The translations under genes were made by a program, and so were the position numbers. 12,318 bases of DNA from Vulcanimicrobiota bacterium. GTDB taxonomy: Bacteria; Vulcanimicrobiota; Vulcanimicrobiia; Vulcanimicrobiales; Vulcanimicrobiaceae. Of this stretch, positions 5,818 to 12,318 are shown in pieces. The stretch lies in the NCBI GenBank assembly GCA_019233415.1, contig JAFAMK010000029.1:1-12318 (forward strand), written 5' to 3'. Position 1 is the first letter of the stretch. Every line of letters starts with the position of its first letter. The notes beneath the pieces are model-generated. The model was not told the origin of the DNA. It worked only from the letters and a program-made list of their open reading frames with translations, and searched no databases.

Positions 5818-7347
5818 CTACTGCAGGACGAGCTCCGCGCGCTTCGGTCGCACGCGCGTGCCCAGCTCGGCGCCGGCCGCCGCGCCCAGCAGGCGCGGTC
5901 CGCGTGCCGAGGACGACTGCAGGTAGAACGCTTTGGTTGGGTCGAGCAATGCCGCGATGAGCTTTGGGTCGGCCGTCGGCGGTGAGACGTAGTCGCCCCA
6001 CAGCGGCTGGCAGACGTTGAACTGCGGCGCGTGCTCGTGCATCGCGTGTCCGCCGTGCGGCGTGACGAAGATGTCGCCGAGCGAGAACGTGCCGTGCGAC
6101 GAGTGCACCAGCAGCTCGTAGTCGCCCTCGCCGGGAACGGCGAGTCCGCCGACCGATAGTTCCGCCGCCGGAGCCTTCGCCAGCGACGCGGGCGCGCTCG
6201 ACTGCAGCAGGTTCGCGCGCGGCGGCGCCAGCAGGTCGATGCGGCGCTCGGGCATCGCGTGCGCCGCGTTCTGCGTCCGCAGCCGCGGTGCCGGCGTGAT
6301 CGGGCGCTCGTAGCGGTAGCCCAGCGCGTGCTCGACGTCGGCCATCTGCTCGACGGTCATCGACGTCCAGGTGCCGTGCTCGTCGAAGAACGACCACGAC
6401 AGGTTGCGCCACGTGGGATCGGTCGGGTTCGCATTGCTTCCGAAGTGCTCCCAGGAGCGCCAGAGGCGGTCGAGGTTGCCGTGGTGCGCGTAGAAGATCG
6501 GGTCGCGCGCGGCGGTATTGAGGATCGCCATGTCGCCCGAGCACGGAAGCTTGTCGTAGCGCGTCGCGTCGCCGCCGACCGAGACGTGTACGAAACCGTG
6601 CGAGCCGGACTCGACGACGCCGCCGGCCGGCGGCGCGTTCGGGTCGCTGCTGCGCGCCGTTCCGCCGAAGTCTTCCCACATGCAGTGCAAAAGACGGTGC
6701 ACGAGCGGCAGCCGGTAGAAGCGCTGTTTGCCGGTGTTGTAGTTCGTCAGCATCCGTTCGACGCTCTGGCCGAGCTGCAGGTAGCGCGTCGCGTCGTACA
6801 TCGGGTTGTTCTCGATCTCGCCGAACGCCGGCGGCACGAGCGCGTGCGACGGAACTTCCCAGTCCCAGTACGTCAGCCGCAGCGACATGTCGTTGACCAG
6901 CGAGCCCAAGATGCGCTCGTGGAAGTACAAGAACATCCGGTGCCAGGGCAGGAAGTTCCAGCTGAAGTGAATGTCGCCGCCGGCGAATCCGGGCCCACCC
7001 GGACACGTCACGCAATAATAGGCGTGCAAGTTGCGCTGGCCTTGCAAGCTGCGCCCGTCGCTCGGCGGCAGCGCCGCCATGCGCTGGTACGCGAGCCGTA
7101 ACTTCGCGAGCTGCGCGCTGCTGAGATCCCACGCCGAGCGGCGAACGGCGAGAACCGTGTCGGCCGGGCGCTTCCACGGCACGGGCGTCGCGGTCGTCGG
7201 CACGGAGCACGCCTGCGGCGTACACGTCCCCGGCGGTGTCGGCGTTGGTGCCGGCTGCGCGAACGCGCCGAGCGGCGCGAGCGCGGCCGCCGTTCCAGCC
7301 GATGCTCCGAGCGCAAGAAACCGACGACGATCAGTACCGTGAACCAT
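5818..7347 (-). CDS. Tat-exported type-3 copper oxidase, plant polyphenol oxidase-like (tyrosinase family)
   Basis: Predicted to oxidise o-diphenols (perhaps monophenols) to quinones with O2 outside the cytoplasmic membrane. 509 residues. A twin-arginine signal (DRRRFLALGAS, 6-16) is followed by an Ala-rich stretch ending at AFA-QP, then a Pro/Thr linker. CuA ligands: His108, His127 (DIHFSW) and His136 (LPWHRMFLYFHERIL, 133-147). CuB ligands: His250, His254 and His289 in DPIFYAHHGNLDRLW. Cys112, four after His108, fits the Cys of the Cys-His thioether in plant enzymes. Glu246 matches the 'waterkeeper'; the residue after His250 is Gly, as in plant catechol oxidases, where many tyrosinases have Asn. 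A DWL-like segment follows (about 311-346) and then a beta-rich tail. Start ATG at 7347 has AAGGAG 7 bases upstream. Ends 10 bases from the convergent qcrC. Family sure; substrate unknown. Confidence 0.9.
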   Translation of the reverse strand: MVHGTDRRRFLALGASAGTAAALAPLGAFAQPAPTPTPPGTCTPQACSVPTTATPVPWKRPADTVLAVRRSAWDLSSAQLAKLRLAYQRMAALPPSDGRSLQGQRNLHAYYCVTCPGGPGFAGGDIHFSWNFLPWHRMFLYFHERILGSLVNDMSLRLTYWDWEVPSHALVPPAFGEIENNPMYDATRYLQLGQSVERMLTNYNTGKQRFYRLPLVHRLLHCMWEDFGGTARSSDPNAPPAGGVVESGSHGFVHVSVGGDATRYDKLPCSGDMAILNTAARDPIFYAHHGNLDRLWRSWEHFGSNANPTDPTWRNLSWSFFDEHGTWTSMTVEQMADVEHALGYRYERPITPAPRLRTQNAAHAMPERRIDLLAPPRANLLQSSAPASLAKAPAAELSVGGLAVPGEGDYELLVHSSHGTFSLGDIFVTPHGGHAMHEHAPQFNVCQPLWGDYVSPPTADPKLIAALLDPTKAFYLQSSSARGPRLLGAAAGAELGTRVRPKRAELVLQ

Positions 7348-7434
7348 CGGCGCTCTCCTTCCGCTATACGAGGCGAGCTATCCTCTGAATTGTAGCCGGG
7401 ACGCATCGGCCCGTTCCCGAAGCTTTGTGCCTTC
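7348..7434. promoter_or_regulatory. Divergent intergenic region, likely holding two promoters
   Basis: This 87-base gap lies between two head-to-head genes and is visibly less GC-rich than its surroundings. A minus-strand TACAAT (7389-7394) resembles a sigma-70 -10 box and would give a leader of about 35 bases for the copper oxidase; I see no convincing -35 at 17 bases. For the plus-strand Mrp gene I cannot point to a good -10/-35 pair or Shine-Dalgarno, so that transcript may start very close to its ATG. Regulatory role is inferred from layout. Confidence 0.4.
7355..7360 (-). promoter_or_regulatory. Strong ribosome binding site of the polyphenol oxidase gene
   Basis: Minus-strand AAGGAG, 7 bases before the ATG at 7347. 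It is the clearest Shine-Dalgarno match in the window and fixes the start just ahead of the twin-arginine signal. Confidence 0.65.
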
Positions 7435-8523
7435 ATGTCAGCCCACGTCGAGATCACCCCTGAGACCAACATCCGCGCGCTCGTCGCCGACCTCCCGATC
7501 GCCGAGGAGGTCCTGAGCGAGTTCGGGCTCCATTGCGCGGGCTGCGGCGTCAACAAGTACGAGACGATCGCGAAGGGCGCCGAGGCGCACGGCCTGCGCG
7601 TCGAACCGATCGTCGCCGCGCTCACGCAGGCGCGGCTCTCGGGGCGCGTTCCGACGGTCATGAACGAGGACAAGCAGCCGCTGCGGCGCGCGCCGGGCGA
7701 GTTCAACCGCCGCGCGCGCTTCCGCTACGTCGTGCCCGTCATGTCGGGAAAGGGTGGCGTCGGAAAGTCGCTGACGACCGCACTGTTCGCGGTCGGCCTG
7801 CGCCGCGCCGGGAAGAAAGTCGGCATCCTCGACGCGGACATCACCGGCCCGTCGATCCCGCGCCTGTTTGGGCTCACCGAACCGCTCGGGCTCGAAGCCG
7901 ACCCGACGACGCCGCCCGGCCAGCAGCCGAAGCCTCTGATGGTACCCGCGACGTCGCGCTCGGCGGTCGAGATCGTCAGCTCGAACTTGCTCACCGACAA
8001 AGAGGACACCGCGATGATCTGGCGCGGCCCGATCCTCTCCGGCGTGATCCGCCAGTTCTACGAACAGGCGCTGTGGTCGGACCTCGACTACCTGCTGATC
8101 GACCTTCCGCCGGGAACGTCGGACGCGCCGCTGACCGTGCTGCAATCGCTCGCGGTCGACGGCATCGTGCTCGTAACGATGCCGCAGCGGCTCGCGACGA
8201 TGATCGTGCGCAAGGCCGCGAACCTCGTGCACCAGCTGAAGAAACCGATCGTCGGCGTCGTCGAGAACATGTCGTACTTCGTCGCGCCGGACACCGGCAA
8301 GAAGTACGACGTCTTCGGCCCGTCCTACGCCGACCAGGTGGCGGAACTCGCCGGCGCGCCGGTGTTCGCGCGCCTCCCGATCGACCCAACCCTCGTCGCC
8401 CTCGCCGACAACGGCCGCGTCGAAGAGATCGACGACCCGATCGTCGACACCCTCGCCGCCCACCTCGAAGCCGCCATGGCCGCTCGCCCGGCGAAGCCCG
8501 CGGAGACGATCTCGCTACTGTAA
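7435..8523 (+). CDS. Mrp/NBP35-type P-loop ATPase with N-terminal DUF1858 (CxxC) domain
   Basis: Mrp/ApbC proteins are cytoplasmic ATPases that carry and deliver Fe-S clusters. 362 residues. Residues about 8-67 match DUF1858, a small helical domain with a redox or metal-binding CxxC (Cys34, Cys37 in GLHCAGCG), instead of the usual MIP18/FSCA N-terminal domain. A linker (68-96) leads to the ATPase: deviant Walker A SGKGGVGKS (104-112), DADITGPSIPRLFG (133-146), MIWRGPILSG (194-203), Walker B-like DYLLIDLPPGTSD (218-230), and ENMSYF (277-282). Most family members carry CxxC right after ENMSYF; here the sequence is VAPDTGKKYD (283-292) with no Cys. The only Cys pair I see is therefore in DUF1858. 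It may be part of Fe-S supply to the nearby respiratory genes, but that is inference. No strong Shine-Dalgarno precedes the ATG. Confidence 0.9.
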   Translation: MSAHVEITPETNIRALVADLPIAEEVLSEFGLHCAGCGVNKYETIAKGAEAHGLRVEPIVAALTQARLSGRVPTVMNEDKQPLRRAPGEFNRRARFRYVVPVMSGKGGVGKSLTTALFAVGLRRAGKKVGILDADITGPSIPRLFGLTEPLGLEADPTTPPGQQPKPLMVPATSRSAVEIVSSNLLTDKEDTAMIWRGPILSGVIRQFYEQALWSDLDYLLIDLPPGTSDAPLTVLQSLAVDGIVLVTMPQRLATMIVRKAANLVHQLKKPIVGVVENMSYFVAPDTGKKYDVFGPSYADQVAELAGAPVFARLPIDPTLVALADNGRVEEIDDPIVDTLAAHLEAAMAARPAKPAETISLL

Positions 8524-8565
8524 CACCCGGCCGCTCTCCGTAGGATTCTGGAGGTCGGCGCTGAC

Positions 8566-8570
8566 AGAGG
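8566..8570 (+). promoter_or_regulatory. Ribosome binding site of the propeller/phosphoesterase gene
   Basis: AGAGG lies 6 bases before the ATG at 8577 and supports that start, directly ahead of a signal peptide. A stronger GGAGGT at 8550-8555 is 21 bases before the ATG, too far to serve this start. Confidence 0.45.
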
Positions 8571-8576
8571 CGACAT

Positions 8577-10802
8577 ATGCGTCATCTGCTCGCCGCCGTC
8601 GCGTTTGCCGTCACGCTGCCGAGCGGGTGGGTGCTGCAGCCGCCGCCGGGCCGCGTCGCCGCGACTGGGACGATGCCGCAGGGGATGGCTGCCGCGCCGG
8701 ACGGAACGCGAATCGCGGTCGTCGAGTCCGGCTACCTGCCGGCATCGCTGAGCGTCTACCGCGTGCCGAGCCTGGAGCGGCTCGCGTCGATCCCACTCCC
8801 GGGCGCGTTCGGGCGGCCGCTGTGGTTCGGCCCGAACGACGTGCTCGTCGCCGGCGCGAACGCGGACGCGCTCCTCGACGTCGACGTCGCCGCGCGCACC
8901 GTGCACCGCATCGCGCTGCCCAAGGGCTCGTATCCGGTCGCGCTCGCCGCGGCGCCGGGCGGGCAGCGCATTGCGGTCGCGACCGACGGTGACGGCGCGG
9001 TACGAATCGGCAGCATCGGCAATATCACCGCCGCTCCACCGACCTCGCTTGGTGGGCGCCCGGGCGGGCTTGCATTCAGCACCGACGGGCGCACGCTCTT
9101 CGCCGCAGTGCGTTCTAGCAGCGCGATCGTCGCGGTCGACACGGTGTCGCGTGCGGTGCGCCGCATCACCGTCGGGTTGCATCCGTCCGACGTGCTCGTT
9201 CGCGGTGACAAACTGTATGCTGCCGTCGCCGACGCCGATGCGGTCGCGGTGTGCGCGGTTCGCGACGGGAAGCTGCTCGCGCGCATCCCACTCGGCGACC
9301 ACGTCGGACGCACGCAGCCGGTCGGCGTCTCGCCGAATGCGCTCTCTTTCGCGGATGGGACGCTCTTCGTGAGCCTAGGCGCGGCGAACTCCGTCGCGGT
9401 CGTGCGCGATGACCGACTGATCGGGCGCATCGCTGCCGGCTGGTATCCGACCGACGCCGTCGCGCTCGGCGGCCGCCTCTACGTCCTCGACGGTAAAGGC
9501 GAGGGCGCGCGCCCGAACCCACGCTACCGCAACGCGAGCGGCAGCGACCACGACTACATCGGAACGCTGGAGCGCGGCTCGCTGCGCGCATACGATCTCT
9601 CGCGCACGACCGCGTTCGCCGGAAGCCCACAGGGCGCGATGGACTGGGCGACGGCGGCGGGGCGTTCGCTGGTGCGCGCAAACGGGCCGATCAAGCACGT
9701 CTTCTTCATCCTCAAGGAAAACCGGTCGTACGATCAAGTTCTCGGCGACGCTCCGGGCGGCAACGGCGCGCCGGCGCTGGCGTGGTTCGGTCGCAACGTG
9801 ACGCCTAACCAGCACGCGCTCGCGGCACGGTTCGGTCTCTTCGATGCGGCGTACACGAGCGGCGAGGTGAGCGCGTCGGGCCACATGTGGGCGGACGCCG
9901 CGTTCGCGAACGACTACGTCGAACGCTACTGGCCGCCGCTCTACGGCCGGCGCCGCGTGCTCGACGACCTCTCGGGCGGCGACGGCCCGCGCGTCCCGTC
10001 CGCCGGCTACCTGTGGGACGCCGCGCGCCGCGCGCACGTCTCGTTTCGCGACTACGGCGAGTTGATCGATGCGCCGCAGAAGCCCGGCAGTCCAGGCACG
10101 TCTGAAACGCCGACGCTCGCCCACCGCTTCGACCCGTACTACGTCGGCTGGGACTTGAACTACAGCGACCTCGATCGTGCGCGCGAGTGGCGCCGCGAAT
10201 TCGAGGCGTTCGTGCGCGCCGGCACGCTCCCGCGACTCGAACTGATCTGGCTCCCCGGCGACCACACCTACGGCAGCCGCGCCGGAAAGCTCACCCCCGC
10301 GTCCTACGTCGCGATCAACGACGAAGCCGTCGGCCGCATCGTCGAAGCAATCTCGCACTCGCGCGCCTGGCCGTCATCGGCAATCTTCATCATCGAAGAC
10401 GACGCGCAAGACGGCCCCGACCACGTCAGCGACCAGCGCACGACCCTCTACGTCGTCTCGCCGTATTCGCGCGGAGGCGTGCGGCACGAGCACCTGACCA
10501 CGGTCGGCATCCTGCGAACGATCGAGCTGATCCTCAACATCCCGCCGCTCTCGACCTACGACGCAATGGCCGTCCCGTTCACCGCCGCCTTCACCCCAAA
10601 CCCCGACCTGCGCCCGTACACCGCGCTTCCGCCGAAAATCGACGTCACGCAGCGAAACCGCACAACCGCCTACGGCGCGAAACTCAGCGCCCGCCTGGAC
10701 TTCTCACGCCCGGACGCCGTACCAGGCACAACGCTCCGCGGAATCCTCGCCCGCAACCACGACGCTGCCGGACCGGCTAGCGCGGGAGGCATCGCGCGCT
10801 GA
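8577..10802 (+). CDS. Secreted YncE-like beta-propeller fused to a phosphoesterase (alkaline phosphatase superfamily)
   Basis: 741 residues in two parts. A signal peptide (about 1-16, MRHLLAAVAFAVTLPSG) leads into a seven-bladed-type YncE/YVTN propeller (about 25-345) with repeated patterns such as GGRPGGLAFSTDGRTLFAAV and GLHPSDVLVRGDKLYAAV. A phosphoesterase-family domain follows (about 371-680): KHVFFILKENRSYDQVLG (373-390) with metal-site Glu381/Asn382, TSGEVSASGHMW (427-438), and the metal-binding end EDDAQDGPDHVSDQRTT (607-623) with Asp608, Asp609 and Asp615/His616, then VVSPYSR. This matches the recurrent 'bifunctional YncE / alkaline phosphatase family' architecture; relatives of the C-terminal domain include acid phosphatases and phospholipase C. 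Substrate is unknown; periplasmic or extracellular phosphate release is inferred. It follows the Mrp gene by 53 bases with no clear terminator between, so co-transcription is possible. It stops 3 bases from the convergent amidohydrolase. Confidence 0.85.
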   Translation: MRHLLAAVAFAVTLPSGWVLQPPPGRVAATGTMPQGMAAAPDGTRIAVVESGYLPASLSVYRVPSLERLASIPLPGAFGRPLWFGPNDVLVAGANADALLDVDVAARTVHRIALPKGSYPVALAAAPGGQRIAVATDGDGAVRIGSIGNITAAPPTSLGGRPGGLAFSTDGRTLFAAVRSSSAIVAVDTVSRAVRRITVGLHPSDVLVRGDKLYAAVADADAVAVCAVRDGKLLARIPLGDHVGRTQPVGVSPNALSFADGTLFVSLGAANSVAVVRDDRLIGRIAAGWYPTDAVALGGRLYVLDGKGEGARPNPRYRNASGSDHDYIGTLERGSLRAYDLSRTTAFAGSPQGAMDWATAAGRSLVRANGPIKHVFFILKENRSYDQVLGDAPGGNGAPALAWFGRNVTPNQHALAARFGLFDAAYTSGEVSASGHMWADAAFANDYVERYWPPLYGRRRVLDDLSGGDGPRVPSAGYLWDAARRAHVSFRDYGELIDAPQKPGSPGTSETPTLAHRFDPYYVGWDLNYSDLDRAREWRREFEAFVRAGTLPRLELIWLPGDHTYGSRAGKLTPASYVAINDEAVGRIVEAISHSRAWPSSAIFIIEDDAQDGPDHVSDQRTTLYVVSPYSRGGVRHEHLTTVGILRTIELILNIPPLSTYDAMAVPFTAAFTPNPDLRPYTALPPKIDVTQRNRTTAYGAKLSARLDFSRPDAVPGTTLRGILARNHDAAGPASAGGIAR

Positions 10803-10805
10803 CGC

Positions 10806-12317
10806 TCAGCCGGCGGTTGCAACGCGCGTGCCGTCCGACCATGTCTCGACGACCGACGCGCCGGTGAAGCTGCGGGTAGCGATTGGGTCGGTGTTGAGGA
10901 TGACGAAGTCGGCGGCGTAGCCGGGTTCGAGGGTTCCGGTTGTTGTTTCGGTGTGGCCGAAGCGAGCGGCGTCGTAGGTGTACATGAGGAGCGCGTCTTC
11001 GATGCTCAGTGATTCCGCCGGATTATGGTGGGAGGTTGCGGCGCGCAGGCCGTCGAGCGGGGAGAGTTTGCAGACGGGGCTGTCGTCGCCGCCGACGAGC
11101 GTTGCGCCGGCGCGTTTTGCGGAGGCGAGGGCGTTCATCGCACGGGCGCGCGGTGCGCCGAGTCGCGTGTCGTACATGCCGCCTGGATGGCCCCAGAGTT
11201 CGTCGAACTGGGGTTGCATCGACAAATAGACGTTCAGGTGCGCGGCGCGTGCGATCTGCTGCGGCGTCGCGATCTCGAAGTGCTCGATGAAGTGGCGGTT
11301 GCGGGGCGACGGCTTGCCGCCGAGCACCTTCTCCCACGTCGCGAGACATTGCTCGATCGCGCGGTCACCGATCGCGTGGACGCCGGCGCTGATCCCCAGC
11401 CGCTCCGCTTCGGAGAAGTACGCTTCGACCTCGGCGTCGTCGTGCATCAGGTGGCCGCGTCCCTCGCGGTCGTGATACGGCTCGTTGACCGCGGCCGTTC
11501 CACTCCCGATGCTGCCGTCGAGGAAGACGTCGCCGCCGATGTACGGGAGGCCGAGTTCTTTCGCAAGTGCCGGGTCGCGCTCGCAAATCTTCGGATGCCA
11601 TTTGGCAGCGCCGGCCTCACGAAGCGCAGTGATTTCGCGCGCGTAGGTTTCGCGCGGGCCGAGGCCGACGAGCTGCACGTGCAGGTGCAGCGCGCCTTGG
11701 CGCAGCGCGAGTTCGGTCGCGCGCACGTCGGCGGCGCGTTTCATTGCGGCGGGGAGCGCGGCGAGCACCTTCGCCTGCGCACGCCAGTTCGCGTCGAGCA
11801 GGAGCCGTCCAGTCGGGGCACCGTCCGCGTCGCGTTCCATCCCCGGTGTCTCGGGCGGCAGGTCGACGAACGCGAGCGCCTTGCGGTTCAGGACGCACGA
11901 GTGCCCGTCGACGCGTACGGCCATCGCGATCGCGTCCGGGAAATGCGCATCGAGCGGGGCAGCCGTCGCAACGCCGCCGTCGCTCCAGGCGGACTCGTCG
12001 TAGTTCGCGGCCAGGACGAACGCGCCGCGCGGGAGCGCCGCGATGCGGCGGGCGTACTCGGTTGCATCTCGCACGTCGGCGAGGTCGTGCGGGCCAAGGA
12101 ACAGCCCGGTATCGGTCAGGTGAACGTGGCAGTCCGCGAAGGCCGGGTAGACAGCGCGCCCGCCTAAGTCGACTTCCGGTACGCCCACGCCCGCGTCCTC
12201 CGGCCGCAGTGAGGCGACCTTGCCATCGGCCACCACCATGCCGTCGAACCTTCGCCAGGTTTCGTTCGACCGAACATAGACATACACGGGTCCGCCACGG
12301 ATCACGAACGTCGACAC
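10806..12317 (-). CDS. YtcJ-like metal-dependent amidohydrolase (Amidohydro_3), 5' end at window edge
   Basis: Hydrolase of the amidohydrolase superfamily, YtcJ/NfdA branch, acting on unknown amide, formyl or similar substrates; no signal peptide, so probably cytoplasmic. 503 residues from a GTG at 12317-12315. The small N-terminal beta-domain (RGGPVYVYV, about 7-15; MVVADGKVASL, 27-37) looks complete, but the true start may lie just past the right edge. Metal motifs: CHVH (His64, His66), GVHAIGD (His314), IEHFE (His346), GGDDSPV (Asp412). The block YIGGDVFLDGSIGSG (259-273) matches the family's 'VKIFLDGSLGSR' block, with Asp263 where a Lys is normal. The C-terminus GTLEPGYAADFVILNTDP (461-478) is typical. 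Single-gene minus-strand unit, unrelated in function to its neighbours as far as I can tell. Confidence 0.85.
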   Translation of the reverse strand: MSTFVIRGGPVYVYVRSNETWRRFDGMVVADGKVASLRPEDAGVGVPEVDLGGRAVYPAFADCHVHLTDTGLFLGPHDLADVRDATEYARRIAALPRGAFVLAANYDESAWSDGGVATAAPLDAHFPDAIAMAVRVDGHSCVLNRKALAFVDLPPETPGMERDADGAPTGRLLLDANWRAQAKVLAALPAAMKRAADVRATELALRQGALHLHVQLVGLGPRETYAREITALREAGAAKWHPKICERDPALAKELGLPYIGGDVFLDGSIGSGTAAVNEPYHDREGRGHLMHDDAEVEAYFSEAERLGISAGVHAIGDRAIEQCLATWEKVLGGKPSPRNRHFIEHFEIATPQQIARAAHLNVYLSMQPQFDELWGHPGGMYDTRLGAPRARAMNALASAKRAGATLVGGDDSPVCKLSPLDGLRAATSHHNPAESLSIEDALLMYTYDAARFGHTETTTGTLEPGYAADFVILNTDPIATRSFTGASVVETWSDGTRVATAG

Positions 12318-12318
12318 G

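Noticed and set aside
5477..7225. 582-codon minus-strand frame parallel to the copper oxidase gene
   Set aside because: Out-of-frame shadow: Arg/Ala-rich, no copper motifs, and it runs through qcrC.
8550..8555. Perfect GGAGGT possibly marking a small gene or an earlier start
   Set aside because: No ATG, GTG or TTG at suitable distance opens a plausible frame, and the downstream gene has its own AGAGG at correct spacing.
8524..8576. Possible terminator or promoter between the Mrp and phosphoesterase genes
   Set aside because: Only a 4-base CTCC/GGAG pairing and no T-run or convincing -10/-35; not strong enough to annotate.
11025..12167. 380-codon plus-strand frame opposite the amidohydrolase
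   Set aside because: Shadow of the minus-strand gene, which carries the full set of amidohydrolase motifs.

Overview
This is a very GC-rich (about 70% by eye), gene-dense bacterial chromosome segment with strong G/C preference at third codon positions. Ten protein genes fill almost all of it. I see no RNA gene, insertion sequence, phage gene or CRISPR array. The mix (actinobacterial-style bcc-type complex III, CtaG of the caa3 type, a DUF1858-Mrp fusion, a YncE/phosphoesterase fusion) fits a high-GC aerobic lineage such as Eremiobacterota/Vulcanimicrobiota, Actinobacteria or Chloroflexota. The taxonomic placement is a guess; no marker gene here settles it.

Region 1 (1-5807) is a respiratory cluster. 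On the minus strand lie coxB (CuA subunit II) and the first 337 codons of ctaD (subunit I), which runs off the left edge. Starting almost exactly at the coxB start and reading the other way are coxC (subunit III), a Rieske Fe-S protein, a full-length cytochrome b, the copper-insertion factor CtaG, and a membrane-anchored diheme cytochrome c. Every junction inside both arms is a 4-base GTGA/ATGA overlap, so each arm looks like one tightly coupled operon. Together they encode the catalytic core of a complex III and an A1-type aa3 oxidase. The diheme anchored cytochrome c could carry electrons from Rieske directly to CuA, so a bcc-aa3 supercomplex is the natural inference.

Region 2 (5818-7347) is a minus-strand, Tat-exported type-3 copper enzyme that resembles plant polyphenol oxidase/catechol oxidase more than classic bacterial tyrosinase. 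It converges tail to tail on the cytochrome gene. A 87-base gap (7348-7434) separates it from the divergent next gene and must hold the promoters.

Region 3 (7435-10802) carries an Mrp/NBP35-type P-loop ATPase with an N-terminal DUF1858 CxxC domain in place of the usual N-terminal domain and without the usual CxxC in its ATPase domain. It is followed 53 bases later by a secreted two-domain protein, a YncE-like beta-propeller fused to a phosphoesterase.

Region 4 (10806-12317) is a minus-strand YtcJ-like amidohydrolase, convergent with the previous gene across only 3 bases. Its 5' end touches the right edge.

No single gene here is a wholly unknown family. The points most worth a second look are the overlapping divergent starts of coxB/coxC, the predicted supercomplex, the rearranged Mrp protein, the plant-like copper oxidase, and two substitutions at usually conserved positions (D-channel Asp to Glu in CtaD; metal-bridging Lys to Asp in the amidohydrolase).
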